From LMDS01 sp039930465 (GTDB lineage: Bacteria; Pseudomonadota; Gammaproteobacteria; Burkholderiales; Burkholderiaceae_C), in assembly GCA_039930465.1 (NCBI GenBank), contig JBDTTU010000001.1, positions 1 through 64,000 on the forward strand: 64,000 nucleotides of DNA. The letters are read 5' to 3'. Of this stretch, positions 61,901-64,000 are shown one piece after another (position 1 is the first letter of the stretch; every line of letters starts with the position of its first letter). The notes beneath the pieces are model-generated. The model was not told the origin of the DNA. It did no database searches and saw nothing but the letters and a program-made list of their open reading frames with translations. The position numbers were made by a program, and so were the translations under genes.

Positions 61901-63670
61901 GTCGACACCACGCTCGGCGGCAACGTGCAGATCAGCAACACCGGCGCGGGCACGGTCGATGTGGTGGGCAGCCTCTCTCTCGGTCACGACGTGCCGCTGG
62001 AGATCACGCTCACCGGCAACGGCGCCACGTCGCTCACGGCCAGCGGTGCTGTCGCGCTCGACAACACGCCGCTGGTGCTGGAGCTGGACTACACCGCTTC
62101 GGTGGGCGACCACATCACGCTGCTGTCGAGCTCCGGCAGCGGCGCGATCACCGGCACCTTCGCCGGCAAACCCGAGGGCGCCACGTTCTACCTGCAGGGC
62201 CAGCTCTTCAGCATCAGCTACGTCGGCGGCGACGGCAATGACATCGTGCTCAGCCGCGTCAACGACGCAGTGCAAGGTGCGGTCGGCGTGAGCGGAACGG
62301 CCACCCAGGGCGAGGTGCTGACGGCGAGCCAGAACCTGAGTGACACCGACGGCCTGGGCGCCATCACCTATGCCTGGATGCGTGGCGACACCATCGTGGG
62401 CAGCGGTCTCACGTACACGCTGACCCAGAACGATGTGGGCTCGTCGGTCAGGGCCGTGGCCAGCTTTGTCGACGGCCAAGGCACGCTGGAAAGCATCAAC
62501 AGCGCAGCCACCGCGGCGGTGGCCAACGTCAACGATCTGCCCACCGGCAGCGTGCGCATCGTCGGCACGCCGACCCAGGGCAACACGCTCACGGCGAGCC
62601 ACACTCTCGCCGATGTCGACGGGCTCGGCGTCGTGACTTATCGCTGGGTCAGTGGCGAGCACGTACTCGGGACGGGCGACAGCTACACACTGGGCCAGTC
62701 TGACGTCGGTCTGGACATACAGCTGCTTGCCAGCTACACCGATGGCCAGGGAACCACCGAGCATGTCGGCAGCGCTGCAGTCGCAGTGGCCAACGTCAAC
62801 GACGCGCCGACGGGCACCGTGCAGATCAGCGGCATCACCGACGTCGGCCAGACACTGACGGCCTCGAATTCGCTGGCAGATGCAGACGGTCTCGGAACGA
62901 TCGGCTACACCTGGTTCAGCGGTGGCACTGTCGTGGGCCACGGGGATACGTATCTACTGTCCACAGCCGATGTCGGCCACTCGTTGCACGTGACGGCGAA
63001 CTACACCGATCTGCAGGGAAGCGCCGAGGTCGTGGCCAGTCTCGGGTCTGGGGTCGTCAACGTGGTCAACAGCATCGTCGAAGCCGGCGTGCCGGCACAC
63101 GGCTCGCTGGGAGTGGCCGGCGACGGCAACGGCGACGGCATCGCCGATGTCTTGCAGGCCGACGTGGTCTCGGCCCGGATCCAGCCGGTGAATCCGTCGG
63201 CGCCGCTCACGTTCGTGACCCTGGTTGCCGATTCGAACCACGGGCAAACCGTGCAGGGAAGCGGCGCACAGATCGTCGCCTTCATGCAGGGCGATACCTT
63301 CACGGCTCCGCCGATGGCCCAGATGCCGCTCGGAGAGACCAGCTTCACCGCGACCGGCATGGTTGTCGGTGCAATGGAGAACTTCAGTCTGTATGTGGAT
63401 GCGAGCGTGGGGGCCAACGGCTTCTGGGTTCACGATGCCACCGGCACGCTGGTGAACTTGGCGAGCGCTGCCTTCGGCGGTCAAGTGGTGCAGGAAGGCG
63501 ACCGCACGAGACTGGACTTCCAGGTCGCTGACGGCTCGCGCTTCGACCAAGACGCGTCGCTGAATGGCAGCGTCGACATCTCCGGCCTCGCAGGTCACAT
63601 GCCACTGAGCCTGATTGCCTACACCCCCGACCTCCCCAACCCGGGAACACAGACGTCGTTTTGGAGCTGA
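43958..63670 (+). CDS. Giant DUF4347 repeat protein, probable type I-secreted adhesin
   Basis: A 6570-residue open frame. Residues about 33-195 form a DUF4347 domain (IHIVSHGDPGSILLGNGTLD, LLYGCDVAAD). Then come a pre-peptidase-C-like beta domain (200-330), cadherin/VCBS-like domains linked by VNDAPV-type joints, a module repeated about four times at 850-1400 (pattern VTVTF, FDG, DVA), and many Ig/cadherin-like domains to about 3740. Residues about 3750-5935 are a repeat array with 89-residue units, likely a beta solenoid. A single GGDGNDIVL nonapeptide lies near 6090, followed by three Ig-like repeats and a C-terminal domain resembling choice-of-anchor U (GDGNGDGIADV). No signal peptide is present. 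Position directly after a complete type I system supports export as a surface adhesin; the substrate link is inferred. Confidence 0.88.
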   Translation: MNYNNAPETPFVDAPVAGTAADMPPAPAPQPAVQFLFIDWRVADADTFLANVDPAIFVVRLDAIEDGLTQIARALAGRTDVSAIHIVSHGDPGSILLGNGTLDFESLDPSSIQLATIRGALTPDADVLLYGCDVAADAKGMAFLTALADATGADVAASANVTGSALVGGDWALEAHVGAVQTLAIDALDYSGSLGSDSSLPSGLQGNGPTWSWGGQTFQTRYNGEITTSDPLNPLRSGSRWDRYALDGVPAGSTVRVYMGNSSTVDDYIQIERNGSVIVQNDDGGDGERSYDAYVSWTYQPGDVIRATTYSSGNTGTYSLWISSSAGTATVGDIGNAPAPAPPPATAPTFTDGFGLLHTYNDSGALDTFTTTTGTLTAADSTPNGGMTFSVNGSNVGGYGTLSVASNGSFSYVANASAINGLAAGANATDTFTVRVTDGGGLFSSKTLTVNVTGANEAPTLATDASMPRILEDASATNAGATVASVFGPRFADADTGASLGGIVIVGNDANAGTEGRWQYSTDGGSSWFDVGSVSAAAGLTLSASARLHFVPVANYNGAPGTLTVNGTDNSFVGTYTSGATRVSFDTTSDALTSGVSVATHVLDISVMAVNDAPVFTSNPGAATITETGAYDSSLAAGSGSLSGTLTASDVENDSIAYSIRGGSLLVTTWTKVGLYGTLTLDASTHAWSYAPSNLVALNGLGAGQTAHDLFDFKVADASGAYTTQQIDITLNGTNDVPVLAAAISDQSFSGSGSWSYQIPATAFTDAEGTGLTYTATLSDESPLPDWLSFDEGSRTFSGNPPANWGDQGLTITVTATDDHDVSVTDTFDLTLSGTANQAPVVSAPLALQVVAGVTEVTTVTFDSALGGTTVIFDGQTVTVGSAVLASDVANAVVDAFAVDALNSSPVASYGAAIKGGSGNENVVVLTADASGERSDFTDNAMVDLDGGTYTVHVTTQGATATHESVVVTFDSAPPAGATRLNFDGQWMNVTGVTDAEGLATALANGILSSWTAVQGEGSAANTVTLTHIDAGNVTNLTGADFSITSHPALATVADPTTEGDDAVASTVTVDIADQAGSVYFFSISIGGVASDPLVVTAHDGTELAAAIQSHLQGAYDTSLTAEYVNDLLVINDAAGRSINDTQFLDSGAAYLVFNTSESPGHTATAEVVTVTFAAANGATSLVFDGTTIALTGTESAYDVVIAVIQAQENFPDWYVSSYSGGALTLTALSPGPTTDLTDADFVATLTAPPDTSVTVVTDGIDTATEVAELTFTGTYGGASIVLDGVTATAGAAVSGADVASALANASHDLAGSDFASVVVASQGDIGTFERTELEFSQQDWAAGATVTLTLPRYDTSGTAFTVTTAPLPGIPTGEQIAAAVLAAIATLPNAGPGDSGFADFTAVNVNQDGTNVGYGDYMFQNDGGVLYVWSTSRANTTDLTAGILEAHLASNYEVSDVGDGAVVITALAPGAHADISGASFTGTFGVPVSIDIDTQGSDWSYQIPAGTFTDAENDILTYAAYAIDGNGTATLIGNAGGALSFDPATATLSGTGAALPSNLIEIRATDATGSNTTTVTRLPLFLGDSSHEIVTADTAIGTLELGSGAGTLSAQLPGDAFVYTHLGGTLTYSATLEGGGALPSWLSFDAATATFSGNPPNGAESLSVVVHAIGSNWEFGAVTSPFTLAVGSVNSTTNDPLVVVAPIADTALAAGNALAYSVSLPFSDPDGGEAGTATPLGIIYTATANGQSLATYGLAMTNDGNGHLVFSGNPPGGQPYLNIVVTGTEESGGSVVQTSFTLELGAAGAGALSANNTGTIGISGTPTQGQTLTAGLPEDADGYTGGVVYQWQVSHDNGETFTDVAGLRGQAATISLSQAEVGQVRLQAFYTDNGGVAEAPVSTAVTVANLPEAGVVTMAGSPSIGQTVSAALTDPDGLTNATPTYQWYRGTTSGTATTAISGATYSSYTVTNADGGNFLRVVVTYTDDQGGQETPAVTTAFAVTLGDVAPVGVNDTGTAIEAGGLNNATAGSAATGNLVSNDTDINSNISLSAPIASVRSGGTEGLGNPADDNGTTYTVAGLYGTLVVNKSTGAYTYTVNDNNSDVEALNTGNTLVDRFNYSVQDTTLLTDTAVLSITINGSNDTPSLAELDLSASFTEDIAAQLRTGFTLVDPDLGTSFILKMEASAGHLIAAGNTDVTVTGSDTGTLIVSGTMNAVQLWLGDGGIQYVGAPNANNGNGSALLTYSVNDGSGYVVAGTTALSIAPANDAPTLDLSGSEVAGNNFVTTFRPRGAEVAVVASDAVINDIDDTLMTGGTVAITAGASDNVFGTIYETLRSTAGSSFTGASGGVITITGNGTTALTFSGSATSAEYAALLKTVFYNDANPNAFKGDRTITISVTDAGNTGSNGPLAANTAAFTTTAANNLIAVGQHIYIGGTDTGQTVATVLDNQHFIASGALAGLAANSALSFYAQGESVTTATQAGPVATTTTVHVPWTPVIDMNGDSGEGRDNAVVYTEGGAGVAVASADASITDQDGNIAQVVVTLTNHPDGSSEQLMISSVLVTQLAALGITVSNNNSHAITLSGNKDSTVFQVGLRAVQYINTSENPNPVDRIVSVNSLDMDENTGVGAQTVITVRPVNDAPNGIDSSVTGSEDSALVLSLSDFAFSDPVDGAHSLLAVKISTLPTYGVLMLDGVAVTAGQVISLTSGTLTYLPGADRNGSANATFTFQVQDNGGTLYGGVDLDPTPATMTINVTPVNDAPVLGSGGPDFASITEDDTANGGQAVSALLATITDVDTGTNAANNANLTGMAVRATSTGSVAGGTWQYNLNDSTGWHAIGVVSDSAALLLRSTDLVRFVPDAIGGTTGTLSYYAWDQASGSAGTTVDVSTRGGTTPYSLASDTASITVTDVNDAPTISAPGAQTAAEDGSTAITGLSFGDVDITGRNDENTGNDNISITLTVAHGSITLAGTNGITVDSGANGSASVTLHGSLSAVNTAVATLTYAPAADYNGSDSLAVSVNDLGNVGSGGPLSASTSIDISVTPVNDAPVLSPAAPVLDGISEDNLTSSGSLVSSFVAAGIGSTGIADVDTGTSGANNATGHGIAVYGVDNVGPAPGGSWQYSVNGGNTWAAVGNVSDSQALLLRSTDLVRFVPDGLNATVPSLNYYAWDGAAGTQGNKVDVSTRGGTTAFSLAGDSVSINITPVNDAPTIDLDGNNSSTATGNDFVNTFRARGGPVAVVDTDITISDPDRLGNGSPDTLTSARLTITSGDLDNAFGTTYETLYSTLGASYAGSLGTITFSGNGTTGSPLLLSGAGTWADYQNALKTVVYNDTNPNAFAGDRTIQISVHDAAGATAGAGALDSAVATTTIHAVWAPVADLDGSATTGRSYDTTFTEGMSGVAIAAANASIVDQDGNIASVTVTLTNIPDTDAEELFISDALVTQLTSAGITVTGNHSHAITLSGNRDGTTFQLGLRAIQYVNTSDNPTTADRTISVALLDQQGNTGVGANTIVHIVNVNDAPVGVDSAFTMDEDSQHVFGVADFGFNDVEGNALLSVKITTLPSAGQLTLDGSAVIAGQFVTVADIVAGRLVFSPAQDANDVQNPNPTNGGGGYASLTYQVRDDGGTANSGVDFDTSANTLTINVTPVNDLPTGGVFLAGTLQVGQLLSALDDAYDVDGTEPMTYQWQTRALPSGAWTNISGATAATYTPVTGDANKEIRVVATYPDTLNNSVIFTSDVAGSPQLLADASGNLTVTLGGSGPMFIDNPLGDITVTNNSTDLVTVGGMTTGHTVTTIGTGPIAVAGPQTGVTVNNTSTGTITVTGMADATLTTTGTGATTVFDPADGASVINNGTGTTTVAGVDGTLNTAGTGALIVNGPAGASVITDTGSGSLTVNDPAGDLSVDNVDIGDEGASDDGTVTINRAGDGSTVTTRGGVILAGPLGDLTIDSPDGGTDTVTGLLGTATLTSTSTGLGDTTVVAPASGASVVSDGSGTITVTGVTGTLHAGGTGATVVEAPAVDAILNQAGSGSLTVNDPAGDVSIDSGNAGGSVVVSHAHADSQVTLTGAGAFSVVAPESGATVVNNGSGIATVTGVNGELSTRGSGPIVVDHAAYGSNIGNFGDALTVSYPDSISVVNDSEGAIVLIDHPRGCSVLTTGGASGFSVTHPGNGVTLVNNGQGMVTVHDVDGVFHTNGDGTTVIDAPAEGSWIHNDGGGTVTVSDFSAGNLSVYNGHIGNGGSVTVVGPAEASTITTSGAGDIAVAHPLGDLALAGDSTGTVIVTDLLGTSALTTTGSGPTSVNSPDADAAIVNNGSGALSVDTPAGNLVVANNGEGSLTVHGAAVSSTINTTGAVTLVDPQASLTLTGTGTNTVTGLLANSILETASGDTTVTSPAEGTIVINSGTGDVVVDTPAGYLSVSNSSSGTFTINGAHDGSVISTYGPVTLADPLGDLILYGAGPNIVTGLTGELIAGSGETTVILPAAGSRVVNGGDAAVRVDDPMGDFSAENSGTGSLTIHGAHDASTITTTGAVTLADPAGDLTLAGNGTNTVTGLTGELTTTGSGPTTVSAPAIDASVVNSGDGAFSVDNPVGDLAATNSGEGSLTIHGAHDASIITTSGEVTLADPAGDLTLAGTGSNTVTGLTGELTTSGSGPTTVIAPAVDASVINSGDGAVGVDTPAGNLVATNSGEGSLTIHGAHDESTITTSGEVTLVDPVGDLTLAGQGSNTVTGLTGELTTSGSGPTTVNAPTIESSVINSGDGAVSVDNLMGNLVATNSGEGSLTIHGAHDDSTITTNGEVTLADPAGDLTLAGSGNNIVTGLTGELTTSGSGPTTVTSPSAGSTVINSGDGAVSVDTPAGNLVATNSGEGSLTVHGAAVGSTINTTGAVTLADPLGDLTLTGTGTNTVTGLLASHILDTVSGSTTVTSPGNGVIVINSGIGAVDIDTPVGNLSVSNTSTGSFTIHGAHNGSFIATYGPVTLADPIGDLTLGGAGPNIVTGLTGELTAGGIATTVIAPAAGSSVVNPFDSAVIVNDPMGDFSATNSGEGSITIHRAGDDSIITTSGGVTLADPAGDVTLAGNGSNIVTGLLTGHTLDTLSGDTTVTSPAAGSTVINSGNGAVSVDTPAGNLVATNSGEGSLTIHGVHDDSTITTSGEVTLADPAGDVTLAGSGNNTVTGLTGELTTSGSGPTTVIAPAIDASVINSGDGAVSVDTPAGNLVANNSGEGSLTIHGAHDDSIITTSGEVTLADPAGDLTLAGNGSNTVTGLTGELTTSGSGPTTVIAPAIDASVINSGDGAVSVDTPAGNLVANNSGEGSLTIHGAHDDSIITTSGEVTLVDPLGDLTLAGSGDNIVSGLLGSATLSTTGSGDTSVAAPASGASVVNTGSGTITVGGVTGVLHTAGSGDIVVDAPAAGATLADTGSGTFTVNQPAGSFTLDNQGGGSATVNEPAAGSSINSTGEVSLVNPLGDLTLAGPGINTVYGLLGDATLDVTGSGSTTVVGAVTGATINNTGTGTISVGSFSGTIYTTGSGGSVVDAPAAGAVIVDSGSGPLTVNNPAGDITVSNGGGGTAAILHAVAGSTVTTAGPVTVSDPLGSFTLAGSGSNNVNGLLGNAVLTTTGSGATTLAAPDTGASVVSNGSGTLTVTGVVETLNTGGSGITEVTAPAAGAVVHDTGSGALTITDPAGDLTVDNGGGGSATVTHAVAGSTVTTSGEVTLSDPLGDLTLAGTGFNTVTGLVGDLTSSGSGSTTVTAPPADTHVLNSGSGAVSIFAPVGDLDAVNSGSGSLTVHGAAAASTVTTSGAVTIADPAGDITLEGTGTNTVTGLSGTATLVAAGSGDTTVSAPGDGASLFNEGSGTLTATGVSGTLHTDGTGAVIIDAPADGAVIDDAGSGALTVNDPAGDISVSNGGGGTAVVNHAAAGSTVITSGAVTLADPLGSFTLDHADGGVVTVHGLASGATVSLVGDGPVVIDTHLAHGEHITVDTTLGGNVQISNTGAGTVDVVGSLSLGHDVPLEITLTGNGATSLTASGAVALDNTPLVLELDYTASVGDHITLLSSSGSGAITGTFAGKPEGATFYLQGQLFSISYVGGDGNDIVLSRVNDAVQGAVGVSGTATQGEVLTASQNLSDTDGLGAITYAWMRGDTIVGSGLTYTLTQNDVGSSVRAVASFVDGQGTLESINSAATAAVANVNDLPTGSVRIVGTPTQGNTLTASHTLADVDGLGVVTYRWVSGEHVLGTGDSYTLGQSDVGLDIQLLASYTDGQGTTEHVGSAAVAVANVNDAPTGTVQISGITDVGQTLTASNSLADADGLGTIGYTWFSGGTVVGHGDTYLLSTADVGHSLHVTANYTDLQGSAEVVASLGSGVVNVVNSIVEAGVPAHGSLGVAGDGNGDGIADVLQADVVSARIQPVNPSAPLTFVTLVADSNHGQTVQGSGAQIVAFMQGDTFTAPPMAQMPLGETSFTATGMVVGAMENFSLYVDASVGANGFWVHDATGTLVNLASAAFGGQVVQEGDRTRLDFQVADGSRFDQDASLNGSVDISGLAGHMPLSLIAYTPDLPNPGTQTSFWS
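55200..61760 (+). repeat. Tandem repeat array inside the giant adhesin gene
   Basis: The coding sequence consists of diverged to nearly identical units. In the best-conserved part (about 57500-60000) the period is 267 bp, encoding 89 residues made of five rungs of 19, 19, 19, 17 and 15 residues, each ending near SG. A typical rung reads DGAVSVDTPAGNLVATNSG. Copies starting near 59507 and 59774 are identical over about 190 bp, indicating a recent duplication. Flanking parts are older, diverged versions of the same rungs. Array length is likely variable between strains. Confidence 0.85.
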
Positions 63671-63728
63671 ACAAAACACGCCTTCCCTTTAGCTCCTCTT
63701 CAATCGCTTCAACCCACATCGGATCGTC

Positions 63729-64000
63729 ATGAACATCAACACTCACTCGCATCGCTTTGGTTCGCTCGTTCTCGCCTCCCTTCTTCTGGCCTTCGCCGGT
63801 TGCGGGGGAGGTGGGGGTGGCGGCAGCTCGGATACTCCTGTCTCAGAGCCGCCCGCGCAGAGCCTGGCAGACATGCAGGGCTTCTGGTCCGGCCCCATGT
63901 CGGGGGCCACCCTGCAAACCGCCACGTCGACTCAAGGGGTCGTGCTTGCCGACGGCACGGCCTGGTTTCTGTTGATTCCTGCCAGCGGCGCATCCACGGG
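63729..64000 (+). CDS. Lipoprotein of unknown function (partial)
   Basis: The frame starts at ATG 63729 and runs off the right edge after 90 codons. It has a short basic N-terminus, a hydrophobic segment (FGSLVLASLLLAFAG) and a lipobox ending FAGC, with Cys at residue 25 followed by a glycine-rich linker GGGGGGGSS. This predicts a lipid-anchored protein. The visible mature part (MQGFWSGPMSGATLQT) is not assigned to a family. It follows the giant adhesin gene by 58 bp and might be functionally linked to it. Confidence 0.8.
   Translation, partial: MNINTHSHRFGSLVLASLLLAFAGCGGGGGGGSSDTPVSEPPAQSLADMQGFWSGPMSGATLQTATSTQGVVLADGTAWFLLIPASGAST

Overview
The window is high-GC DNA from a betaproteobacterium. 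The order secY-infA-rpmJ-rpsM-rpsK-rpsD-rpoA-rplQ and the protein sequences suggest Burkholderiales, probably near the Rubrivivax/Leptothrix/Rhizobacter group. The family-level placement is an inference and was not tested by a search.

Layout. (1) 1-7721 is conserved chromosome: the end of the ribosomal alpha operon, a NodI/NodJ-type ABC exporter, dsbD and an initiator tRNA-Met gene. (2) About 7678-15217 looks like an integrative and mobilizable element inserted at that tRNA. It carries a large serine recombinase whose last codons are antisense to the tRNA and which is interrupted by an in-frame TAA, a small recombinase-linked gene, a MobC-like protein and relaxase, a single-strand DNA-binding protein, a DUF932 protein and a divergent stb-type stability operon. 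No type IV secretion genes are present and no second att copy was found. (3) 15786-35878 is a dense signal-transduction island. It holds two very large multi-PAS hybrid histidine kinases with receiver and Hpt domains, a FixJ/NarL-type regulator, a receiver-EAL protein split by an in-frame TAG, a double-receiver protein and a membrane GAF/PAS hybrid kinase. It also holds a compact operon made of an ABM-fold protein, a cobalamin-binding CarH/AerR-like protein, a soluble histidine kinase and a receiver. An 18-bp palindrome of the form RTACGTRAGCGCRCGTAT recurs in front of three of the four transcription units. (4) 35895-37126 is a decayed IS1182-like insertion sequence with intact terminal inverted repeats. 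(5) 37442-64000 is a type I secretion locus: two consecutive PrtD-type ABC proteins, a HlyD-type adaptor, a TolC-type channel, a 6570-residue DUF4347 surface protein with a long repeat region, and the start of a lipoprotein gene.

How it may work together. In the signalling island at least four kinases feed a few outputs: one DNA-binding regulator, one c-di-GMP phosphodiesterase domain and several stand-alone receivers. The B12-binding protein sits just before a kinase that has no sensory domain, so it is a plausible light or cobalamin sensor for that kinase. The repeated palindrome is a candidate site for the regulator encoded in the first unit. The secretion locus probably exports the giant protein to the cell surface as an adhesin. 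Two nonsense mutations, the broken transposase and the damaged recombinase show that parts of the accessory DNA are decaying.
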